Assembly (NCBI GenBank): GCA_949127695.1
Contig: CASBQH010000078.1
Span: 1 to 7,133, forward strand
Direction: 5' to 3'
Length of the DNA: 7,133 bases
Origin: Synechococcales cyanobacterium PMM_0073
GTDB taxonomy: Bacteria; Cyanobacteriota; Cyanobacteriia; Elainellales; Elainellaceae
Position numbers and translations under genes: made by a program. Below the pieces are notes generated by a model. That model made no database searches. It saw only the letters and a list, made by a program, of their open reading frames with translations, and was not told the origin of the DNA. Below, in pieces: positions 1 through 5,443 of the stretch (position 1 is its first letter; each line of letters opens with the position of its first letter).

Positions 1-58
1 CCGAAGCCGCCAATAACCCCAGGCTAACTGTCAGAAACTGCTGTTTTATGGCCATCAT
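1..58 (-). CDS. N-terminal fragment of an exported protein
   Basis: The reverse strand opens with two consecutive ATG codons (58-56 and 55-53). They are followed by Ala-Ile-Lys-Gln-Gln and then a hydrophobic run (FLTVSLGLLAAS) that reaches the window edge. A short basic n-region followed by a hydrophobic core is the start of a signal peptide, so the product is probably exported or membrane-anchored. Only about 19 residues are visible, so no family can be assigned. The Shine-Dalgarno signal is weak: an AGGAAG lies about 17 bases upstream, too far to be convincing. Either ATG could be the start. A TATAAT hexamer about 43 bases upstream in an AT-rich leader supports a real gene start here. Confidence 0.6.
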   Translation of the reverse strand, partial: MMAIKQQFLTVSLGLLAAS

Positions 59-100
59 GCTGGTTGCAAATCGCTTCCTATCAGTTGCATAGATTTTCTC

Positions 101-106
101 ATTATA
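101..106 (-). promoter_or_regulatory. Possible -10 element of the left-edge gene
   Basis: The minus strand reads TATAAT exactly here, about 43 bases before the ATG at 58, which would give a short 5' leader. The matching -35 position (about 124-129, TGAGCT) is a poor match to TTGACA. If this promoter is real it probably depends on an activator, or it is a chance hexamer in AT-rich DNA. Confidence 0.35.
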
Positions 107-116
107 TTATCTAGCA

Positions 117-131
117 TATGAGCAGCTCATA
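117..131. repeat. Small inverted repeat, possible operator
   Basis: TATGAG and CTCATA form a perfect 6+6 inverted repeat around a 3-base centre (CAG). It covers the place where the -35 element of the TATAAT at 101-106 would lie. This is the size and position of a dimeric regulator site, but it could be chance in an AT-rich spacer. No second copy was noticed in the window. Confidence 0.3.
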
Positions 132-217
132 GCATCACGACATTCAGTTGTTATTGATTTTATTCTATTTGCCATTCTCAATCATATTAATCTGATTCCG
201 GCTTAGGTTGGTTCCTA

Positions 218-1447
218 TTAATTTTGAGGCTTGACGCCAAACCACTTCTGATAGATCTCCCCATAGCTGCCATTTTCCTTCAAGGTCAAGATTGCCTGAT
301 TAATCGGCTTGCGGTAAGGACTGTCTTTCGGCATAGCAATTGAGTAAAACCGCTCGCGAAACGGCAGTCCCACAATTTGGACGCTGCCTTTCCAGTCATG
401 GGAAGCGTGGTAGTTGAGGAACGGGCCAGGTGCGACTAGCGCATCTACTTCTTCTGCTTGCAACGCCTGATAGGCTTCGTCGGCTTGGGCAAACTCAACC
501 ACCTGCTGAATATTCTGCGCTTGCAGATAGTCAACCACTTCGCTATCGGCAATCACGGCCACGCGGCGATCTTGCAGGTCGCTCAAGCGCTGCGTCCCGC
601 CTTGCAGTTCTTCGACGGTAAATGCAGCGGTAATCACAGCCGTAAAATACGACACGAAGATCAGGCCGACGAGTAGCCAAAACAGCGCTACAACCCGGCC
701 AACTAACCCTTGAGGCATCTCGTCGGCCTGTGCGACTAAGGTGAGGATCGTCCACCAGAGCGCTTCAAAAATACCGGGAAAATAGGCTGAATGGTCAATC
801 AAGCTCTCTGGCCTGTTGCGCTCAAAATACCAGATGATATGGGTTGGAATTAGCATCAGCAGGGCGATAATTCCCAGCAGACTCAGCAGATCAGCCGAAA
901 AGAGCGTGGTCACTAGGCTCTGCATCAGGTCAGGCTCGGCCTGAGCTAGCACCATAATTTGCAGATCGGCGGAGAGAATGGGATGAGAAAAGTCAAACTC
1001 CTGCTCTCGCTGACTGGTGACGGTAATTGCCGCAATCCCTAGATCAGCCTGCCCTGAACGAATTGCATCCAGGATTTCGGGCTGATTGGCGTAGGTTTTG
1101 AGCACCGCCTGCCTTTGCATCTGCTCTAAAATACTGCGGCCAATATCAGCGCTGAACCCGACGATTTTGCCTGCTTCTTCAAAGGCATCTGGCTTGGTGA
1201 GCTTTGTGGCAATTCGCAGCGGCTGCGCTGTGCTCAGATCTGGTGCAGGCACGACTGGAACAACCGGCGAGACAGATTGGGGAAACGCGGGCGCTGCCCA
1301 TAGAGCTAGCAGAACTAAGGTGCCGCCTGCCCTGTTTTGCCAGATACAGACCAGGCTAGATGAGCTACAGCTGTTCGGTTTGCGTGAGTCAGGTCTGCGT
1401 CGGATAGATCGGCTTAAATCAGCGCTCGAATTAGGCTTGGCTTTCAA
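218..1447 (-). CDS. GluR0-type ionotropic glutamate receptor-like channel
   Basis: This 409-residue protein has the layout of prokaryotic ionotropic glutamate receptors. It has an N-terminal signal sequence (hydrophobic 41-54, likely cleavage after A54) and lobe 1 of a periplasmic solute-binding domain (about 76-175) containing ADLGIAAITVTSQRE. In that motif R147 matches the family Arg that holds the ligand carboxylate. Then come M1 (about 186-207), a re-entrant pore loop (224-245), M2 (252-278) and lobe 2 (about 285-405). Four such subunits would form a ligand-gated channel in the cytoplasmic or thylakoid membrane. The length is close to GluR0. The K+ filter motif TVGYG is absent; the loop reads TLVAQADEMP. 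Lobe 2 has AP (339-340) where the ligand-binding acid is expected. The start is TTG, the only usable start between an in-frame TGA 12 bases upstream and M110, and it has no Shine-Dalgarno. The n-region before the signal core is long and Ser/Arg-rich. Databases often label such proteins transporter substrate-binding proteins. The ion and ligand are unknown. Confidence 0.85.
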   Translation of the reverse strand: MKAKPNSSADLSRSIRRRPDSRKPNSCSSSSLVCIWQNRAGGTLVLLALWAAPAFPQSVSPVVPVVPAPDLSTAQPLRIATKLTKPDAFEEAGKIVGFSADIGRSILEQMQRQAVLKTYANQPEILDAIRSGQADLGIAAITVTSQREQEFDFSHPILSADLQIMVLAQAEPDLMQSLVTTLFSADLLSLLGIIALLMLIPTHIIWYFERNRPESLIDHSAYFPGIFEALWWTILTLVAQADEMPQGLVGRVVALFWLLVGLIFVSYFTAVITAAFTVEELQGGTQRLSDLQDRRVAVIADSEVVDYLQAQNIQQVVEFAQADEAYQALQAEEVDALVAPGPFLNYHASHDWKGSVQIVGLPFRERFYSIAMPKDSPYRKPINQAILTLKENGSYGEIYQKWFGVKPQN

Positions 1448-1592
1448 AGTGTGGCGTCAACCAGAGATACATCTTGTGTTCTTTACTACATTACCAGAAT
1501 CGACTGCTCCGGCTCAAGCACTCAGCGGATCTAGAGAGCGTTAAGATAGGTTTAAACTAATGCTGGCTTGAAAGCTCCCACGCTGATCAAAA
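1448..1592. promoter_or_regulatory. Divergent intergenic region, channel / SufR-like gene
   Basis: The 145 bases between two divergently transcribed genes must hold the promoter of each, unless a transcript enters from outside. On the plus strand there are weak -10-like hexamers, TAAGAT (1542-1547) and TAAACT (1553-1558), neither with a good -35. An 8-base palindrome GTTTAAAC lies at 1550-1557, where a regulator could bind. I saw no CAAC-N6-GTTG type site as reported for cyanobacterial SufR. On the minus strand an ATG at 1472 opens a 13-codon reading frame that overlaps the TTG start of the channel gene. Confidence 0.4.
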
Positions 1593-2270
1593 ATGACCTC
1601 AGACTCGAAAAAATCGACCGCAAAATCAACGGTGCGGACGCGGCGAGCTGTTGTAAATCAGCTGAAGCAATCAGGCGCAATGAATTCGCAGGAGCTAGCC
1701 GTAGCGCTAGGCGTCTCGGCAATGGCCATCAGGCAGCATCTCTATGCCTTGCAGGCCGAACAGCTGGTCACTTACAGTGAATCTGTCCGCGCCATGGGTC
1801 GCCCGGTCAAGCTCTGGCGGCTCACTCCAGCAGCCGATCGGCTGTTTCCAGATGGCTATGCTGAGCTGACGCTGGGCTTGATTGAGTCGGTGCGTGAAGC
1901 CTTTGGCGAGGCGGGTTTGAGCAAGCTCTTAGATCTTCGCACGGCGCAGCAGCTCGCGGCCTATGCGGCTGAAATTCCGGCTGAGGCTACTCTGCCGCAA
2001 AGGCTGGAACGGCTGGCCAGTCTGAGGACGGCTGAAGGCTATATGGCTGAGGTACAGCAGCTGGAGGACGGCTCGTTTCTGCTGCTAGAAAACCATTGCC
2101 CAATTTGTGCGGCGGCGACAGTCTGCACAGGATTCTGTGAACGCGAGCTGGTAATGTTTCAACAGGTGCTGGGATGCGAGATGGAACGCACGGAGCATAT
2201 TATGGCAGGTTCAAGGCGCTGTGCTTATCGGGTGGCGACTCTGCCCCCAACTCCTAATTCTGAGAGCTAG
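1593..2270 (+). CDS. SufR-like winged-helix regulator with Cys-rich C-terminus
   Basis: This 225-residue transcriptional regulator belongs to the SufR/COG2345 group. A winged helix-turn-helix occupies about 15-80: SQELAVALGVSAMAIRQHL is the HTH, and MGRPVKLWRLT is the wing typical of the group. The middle is helical. The C-terminal domain carries six Cys at 169, 172, 178, 182, 195 and 210, plus the motif ERTEHIMAGSRRCAYRV. Cys-169/182/195/210 give C-x12-C-x12-C-x14-C, close to the C-x12-C-x13-C-x14-C I recall for cyanobacterial SufR, which binds an Fe-S cluster and represses sufBCDS. The extra Cys pair in HCPICAAATVC is typical of a sister group rather than SufR proper, so I do not assign sufR. 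No suf gene is adjacent. The ATG is the first after an in-frame TGA at 1584-1586, and its Shine-Dalgarno is poor. The regulator may control itself and the divergent channel gene, by inference from position only. Confidence 0.85.
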   Translation: MTSDSKKSTAKSTVRTRRAVVNQLKQSGAMNSQELAVALGVSAMAIRQHLYALQAEQLVTYSESVRAMGRPVKLWRLTPAADRLFPDGYAELTLGLIESVREAFGEAGLSKLLDLRTAQQLAAYAAEIPAEATLPQRLERLASLRTAEGYMAEVQQLEDGSFLLLENHCPICAAATVCTGFCERELVMFQQVLGCEMERTEHIMAGSRRCAYRVATLPPTPNSES

Positions 2271-2286
2271 GGATTTCGGGGGCAGA
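2240..2286. terminator. Hairpin between convergent genes, possible terminator
   Basis: TCTGCCCCC (2240-2248) and GGGGGCAGA (2278-2286) form a perfect 9-base inverted repeat. The loop can extend the helix with AA/TT and CCTA/TAGG pairs (2253-2256 with 2268-2271). The left arm lies inside the last codons of the SufR-like gene and the stop codon is in the loop. The site lies just before the convergent end of the SIMPL gene. There is no T-tract directly after the stem on either strand, so it may be a factor-assisted terminator or an mRNA 3'-end stabiliser rather than a classical intrinsic terminator. Confidence 0.55.
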
Positions 2287-2314
2287 TAGCACCACTACGC
2301 TTTTAATACTGCAC

Positions 2315-3058
2315 CTAATACCGAATTTGAAGCGTCACAGCAGCCTGAATTTCCTGCTCACCGCCAATTACGGGCGATGCAGGTGCGGCAACGCTATCGG
2401 CCATCATCGCCTCTCGTCTCGCAAAGATCGGCGGTGGGGCTGAGGCTCCATCCACCTGAATGTTGATAATTTCTTGCTGCTGCAAGCCCAAGCTAGATAG
2501 AACCGTCTGCGCCTGCGCTTGGGCATTCTGCACCGCCTGCTGAATCGCCTGCTGACGCGCCGTTTCAATGGCAGCATCTTCGGCGACAAAGCCGACGCTA
2601 TCGATCCGCGTTGCGCCCGCCTGCACGGCTTGATCAAGCAAATCGCCCGCCCGCTCGGTGGGGATGCGGAAGCTGACGCTGTTGGTGGCCACATAGCCAA
2701 TAATCTGCTGCTGATTGTTGGAATAGTCATATTGCGGACTCAGCGAAATTCCGGCAGTTTGCAGCTTGTCAACATTGCGGCTCTGCAAAAATTCCACCAC
2801 TGCCGCCGAACGCTCTGCTACCTGCTGCTGCACTTCTGAAGCCTTTTTCCCCTGAATCTCAACGCCGAGCTGCACTTGGGTTAATGTAGTGGCCACGTTG
2901 GCTTTTCCGGCTCCCTGGACGGTCAGAGTTCTCACAATTTGCTCCTGTTGGGCATAGGCGGGACGAGCAAGGCTAAAGCTGGCAATTGGGACGAGAAGCG
3001 GCATAGTGCTGATACAGCCTGCTAGCATCAGCGAGCGCAGTGAACGAACCACAGACAT
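2315..3058 (-). CDS. SIMPL (DUF541) domain exported protein
   Basis: This 247-residue protein has a signal peptide (MSVVRSLRSL, then a hydrophobic stretch to about 32, with likely cleavage after the A34-Y35-A36 motif). A SIMPL/DUF541 domain fills the rest. It opens with VQGAGKANV, followed by a helical Gln/Ala/Glu-rich part and the family-like segments LSPQYDY (about 106-112), IIGYVATNSVSFRIP (119-133) and ARQQAIQQAVQNAQAQAQ (167-184). It ends on a beta strand (VTLQIRY). SIMPL proteins are periplasmic or envelope proteins; BP26 of Brucella forms channel-like oligomers and the mouse member binds IRAK, but no bacterial function is settled. I chose the ATG at 3058 over the in-frame GTG at 3073 because AGGAG (3066-3070) stands 7 bases before this ATG and would lie inside the coding region if the GTG were used. 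It is divergent from rsmA and convergent with the SufR-like gene. Confidence 0.88.
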   Translation of the reverse strand: MSVVRSLRSLMLAGCISTMPLLVPIASFSLARPAYAQQEQIVRTLTVQGAGKANVATTLTQVQLGVEIQGKKASEVQQQVAERSAAVVEFLQSRNVDKLQTAGISLSPQYDYSNNQQQIIGYVATNSVSFRIPTERAGDLLDQAVQAGATRIDSVGFVAEDAAIETARQQAIQQAVQNAQAQAQTVLSSLGLQQQEIINIQVDGASAPPPIFARREAMMADSVAAPASPVIGGEQEIQAAVTLQIRY

Positions 3059-3065
3059 AGTTGAA

Positions 3066-3070
3066 CTCCT
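3066..3070 (-). promoter_or_regulatory. Ribosome binding site of the SIMPL gene
   Basis: The minus strand reads AGGAG, 7 bases before the ATG at 3058. This site decides the start and argues against the upstream GTG at 3073, which lies 5' of it. Confidence 0.75.
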
Positions 3071-3141
3071 CACGGGTATTTCGATGCTTCTAATCTGTCA
3101 TGCTTTCTTCGACGCAGCCGATCAGTTACAGTTTCAGGAAC

Positions 3142-3146
3142 GGAGG
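3142..3146 (+). promoter_or_regulatory. Ribosome binding site of rsmA
   Basis: GGAGG lies 8 bases before the ATG at 3155, the strongest Shine-Dalgarno on the plus strand of this window. It fits the first gene of a translated operon. The promoter must lie in the 96 bases shared with the divergent SIMPL gene (3059-3154), where I see no clear -35/-10 pair. Confidence 0.75.
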
Positions 3147-3154
3147 ATTCAATT

Positions 3155-3991
3155 ATGCCCCAAGCCCGTAAGCAGTTTGGCCAACATTGGCTGAAAAGCG
3201 AAGTCGCTCTGAACCAAATTGTTGAAGCAGCCGCGCTCAAGCCAACCGATCGCGTTTTGGAAATTGGCCCTGGCACAGGCATTTTAACGCGCCGACTGCT
3301 GCCGCTGGTGCAATCATTAGTCGGCGTTGAAATTGACCGCGATCTCTGCGAAATTCTGCGGAAGCATCTGGGCAAGGCCAAGAACTTTCTGCTGCTGGAA
3401 GGCGATTTTTTGACGATGGATCTGGCTGCAAGCTTAGCTGAATATCCTGAAAGTCAAGATATCAACAAAGTAGTCGCCAATATTCCCTACAATATTACAG
3501 GCCCAATTCTCGAAAAGCTGCTGGGCAGAATTACTCAGCCCAATCCTGCGCCCTGCCAGAGCATTGTGCTGCTGCTGCAAAAAGAAGTCGCCGAACGGAT
3601 CTCCGCTCAGCCTAGCTCTAAGGCATTTGGGGCGCTCTCGGTGCGGGTGCAGTATTTGGCCGACTGCGACTGGATTTGCGATGTGCCGGCCCGCTCATTT
3701 CAGCCGCCGCCCAAAGTCGATTCGGCAGTGGTGCGCCTGCGCCCGCGCCCCATCCCAACGCCCGCCCAAGATCCACGCCAGCTCGAAACCTTGATCAAGC
3801 TGGGCTTTGCCACCCGGCGCAAAATGCTGCGAAACAACTTGCAGAGCGTGATGGAGCGCGAGCCGATGGCAGAACTGCTGGAGTCATTGGGGCTTAACCC
3901 ACAAGCCCGCGCCGAAGATTTGGGCTTGGCCGACTGGGTGGCGCTGAGCAATCAGATTCAGCCAGAAACCGCGTCCCAAATCAGCTTATGA
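3155..3991 (+). CDS. rsmA: 16S rRNA adenine dimethyltransferase (RsmA/KsgA)
   Basis: The enzyme uses S-adenosylmethionine to dimethylate two adjacent adenines (1518 and 1519, E. coli numbering) in the 3'-terminal helix of 16S rRNA, a late step and checkpoint in small-subunit assembly. The 278-residue protein has the full set of family motifs: N-terminal KQFGQHWL (6-13), SAM motif I LEIGPGTG (35-42), acidic E59 in GVEID, GDF (83-85), catalytic motif IV NIPYN (109-113), QKEVAERI (142-149), FQPPPKVDSAVV (182-193) and the C-terminal RRKMLRNNL (221-229). Length and start agree with the family, and a strong GGAGG precedes the ATG. It is the first gene of a probable operon with ispE 31 bases downstream. 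A ksgA-ispE neighbourhood is known in many bacteria, including cyanobacteria. Loss usually gives kasugamycin resistance. Confidence 0.97.
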   Translation: MPQARKQFGQHWLKSEVALNQIVEAAALKPTDRVLEIGPGTGILTRRLLPLVQSLVGVEIDRDLCEILRKHLGKAKNFLLLEGDFLTMDLAASLAEYPESQDINKVVANIPYNITGPILEKLLGRITQPNPAPCQSIVLLLQKEVAERISAQPSSKAFGALSVRVQYLADCDWICDVPARSFQPPPKVDSAVVRLRPRPIPTPAQDPRQLETLIKLGFATRRKMLRNNLQSVMEREPMAELLESLGLNPQARAEDLGLADWVALSNQIQPETASQISL

Positions 3992-4022
3992 TGGCAGCTA
4001 TTGCCTGAACTCCTGCCCGCCC

Positions 4023-4970
4023 ATGCCAGCCTATTCGCTGATTGCTCCCGCCAAAATTAATCTCTATCTCGAAATTATTGGCGACCGACCCGACGGCTAC
4101 CACGAGCTGGCGATGATTTTGCAGAGCATCGATCTCGCCGACCAGCTTGATCTGCGCCACAACGGCACGGATCAAACCCGCGTTACTTGCGACGATCCGC
4201 AGATTCCCACCGACGGCCAAAATCTGGCGCATAAAGCCGCAATGCTAATGGCGGCTCAATTTCCCGAAGCCGCTCGGCGCTGGGGCGGTATTGATATTCA
4301 CATCCAAAAGCGCATCCCAATGGGGGCAGGGCTGGCAGGCGGTTCAGCCGATGCCGCCGCGACATTGGTTGGCCTCGATCTGCTCTGGAAGCTGGGGCTG
4401 ACGCAGGGCGAAATCCGACAGCTCGCGGCCAAGCTCGGCTCTGATATTCCGTTTTGCGTCAGCGGCGGCACGGCGATTGCCACCGGACGCGGCGAGCAGC
4501 TAGCACCATTGCCCAGCGCTGATTTTCTGCATGTGGTGCTAGCCAAGTATCGCAGTCTGGCCATTTCTACGCCCTGGGCATACCAGGCTTACCGGGCGCA
4601 GTTTAGCGGCAGCTATGTGTCAGATCAGGCCAGCCTGCAACATCGGCGGCAGCGGGTGCATTCGGGTGATATTGTCACGGCAATTAGTCAGCGAGACGGA
4701 GCCAAAATTGGTCAGCTTTTGCACAATGATTTAGAGAAAGCGGTGCTGCCTGTCCATCCGCAAATTGAATGGCTAAAGCAAGCGCTGGCTGAATTTAACA
4801 GCCTGGGCGTGATGATGTCGGGTTCCGGCTCGACGGTGTTTGCTCTGGTAGAATCGGAGGCAGCAGCCAAGCGAGTCCAGCAGCAGCTCAAAGCCAAGTT
4901 GCCCGATCCAGATCTGGGCATCTGGACAGCCAAACTAATCAATAGCGGCATTCAGCTCTTGCAGTCATAA
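4023..4970 (+). CDS. ispE: 4-diphosphocytidyl-2-C-methylerythritol kinase (IspE)
   Basis: This GHMP-family kinase phosphorylates the 2-hydroxyl of CDP-methylerythritol with ATP. It is a middle step of the MEP pathway that supplies isoprenoids for carotenoids, the phytol tail of chlorophyll and quinones. The 315-residue protein has N-terminal APAKINLYL with K11, the DGYHEL motif (24-29), the glycine-rich ATP loop MGAGLAGGSADAA (100-112), SDIPFC with D141, and the third GHMP motif MSGSGSTVFAL (265-275). K11 and D141 match the catalytic Lys/Asp pair of the family. The segment VVLAKYRSLAISTPWAY (171-187) is of the cyanobacterial type. No clear Shine-Dalgarno precedes the ATG, which fits translational coupling to rsmA 31 bases upstream. 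All key residues are present and it should be active. Confidence 0.97.
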   Translation: MPAYSLIAPAKINLYLEIIGDRPDGYHELAMILQSIDLADQLDLRHNGTDQTRVTCDDPQIPTDGQNLAHKAAMLMAAQFPEAARRWGGIDIHIQKRIPMGAGLAGGSADAAATLVGLDLLWKLGLTQGEIRQLAAKLGSDIPFCVSGGTAIATGRGEQLAPLPSADFLHVVLAKYRSLAISTPWAYQAYRAQFSGSYVSDQASLQHRRQRVHSGDIVTAISQRDGAKIGQLLHNDLEKAVLPVHPQIEWLKQALAEFNSLGVMMSGSGSTVFALVESEAAAKRVQQQLKAKLPDPDLGIWTAKLINSGIQLLQS

Positions 4971-5011
4971 TTGCCAGAGTCAGCAAAAACTTTGTCCAAC
5001 AGGTAGCAGTC

Positions 5012-5362
5012 ATGAGCGAGAATTCCAAGCCCGATACTCTAGCCGCCAATGGCACGGATGCAAACGGTACAGACGCCAATGGTCAGGTCCCCCCCACGCC
5101 GGGACGCTGCTTTCGCGGATCGCTGATTGCGGGCGGCCTATCTTTTGCCATGTACGGCTTAAATCAGGCGATTATTCATGCGCTAGAAGGCGTGCCATTA
5201 CCGAATAAAAGCGTCGCTGCGGCCAATATTGCCGTTGCGGTTCGCACATTGGTTGTTGGGATGAGTACGTTAATCACCGCCATTTTTGTGATTGCGACAG
5301 TGGGGCTGCTGGCTTTGGGCGTTCAGCTGTTAATTCAGCAGAAGCAGACAGAAGCTAAGTAG
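5012..5362 (+). CDS. DUF3082-type small membrane protein
   Basis: This 116-residue protein has a polar, disordered N-terminus (1-35) and a hydrophobic core. I read likely membrane segments at about 37-58, after the CFRGS turn, and about 68-109, which is long enough for two helices. A short charged tail follows (KQTEAK). The core GSLIAGGLSFAMYGL and the AVAVRTLVVGMSTLITAIF segment resemble the DUF3082 family, which I know only from cyanobacteria and often next to ispE. Its function is unknown. It starts 41 bases after ispE, on the same strand, and is probably the last gene of the rsmA-ispE operon. The Shine-Dalgarno is weak (AGGT about 10 bases upstream). The N-terminus holds a double NGTDA repeat encoded with entirely different third bases. 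Confidence 0.8.
   Translation: MSENSKPDTLAANGTDANGTDANGQVPPTPGRCFRGSLIAGGLSFAMYGLNQAIIHALEGVPLPNKSVAAANIAVAVRTLVVGMSTLITAIFVIATVGLLALGVQLLIQQKQTEAK
5048..5083 (+). repeat. NGTDA tandem repeat in the DUF3082 N-terminus
   Basis: Codons 13-17 and 18-22 both encode Asn-Gly-Thr-Asp-Ala, and a third partial unit (Asn-Gly) follows. The two 15-base units differ at the third base of all five codons and nowhere else. The repeat lies in the disordered head of the protein, before the membrane segments. Confidence 0.6.
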
Positions 5363-5443
5363 AACATAATCTGTAGAGTGCTCTGAGAATCAGCTAGATG
5401 CTTTTTGAATAGATGGTGAATCACATAAAATATAAATAAGACA

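Noticed and set aside
1375..1410. Twin-arginine (Tat) signal in the channel N-terminus (RRR followed by PDS)
   Set aside because: It lacks the S/T-RR-x-F-L-K pattern, and Pro-Asp follows the arginines instead of hydrophobic residues; a Sec-type core comes about 20 residues later.
1098..1544. 148-codon open frame on the plus strand
   Set aside because: It is antisense to the N-terminal half of the channel gene, its product has no recognisable domain, and the opposite strand encodes a clear protein family.
3012..3058. LAGC lipobox near the N-terminus of the SIMPL protein
   Set aside because: Only about six hydrophobic residues precede the Cys and the hydrophobic stretch continues well past it to an AYA cleavage site, so ordinary signal peptidase cleavage fits better than a lipoprotein.
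3059..3073. GTG at 3073 as the start of the SIMPL gene
   Set aside because: The AGGAG ribosome binding site at 3066-3070 lies downstream of it and fits the ATG at 3058.
5363..5443. Intrinsic terminator between the convergent DUF3082 and dnaA genes
   Set aside because: There are T-rich runs on both strands, but only very short pairings (AGAG/CTCT with a two-base loop, GTGA/TCAC) that cannot form a credible stem.
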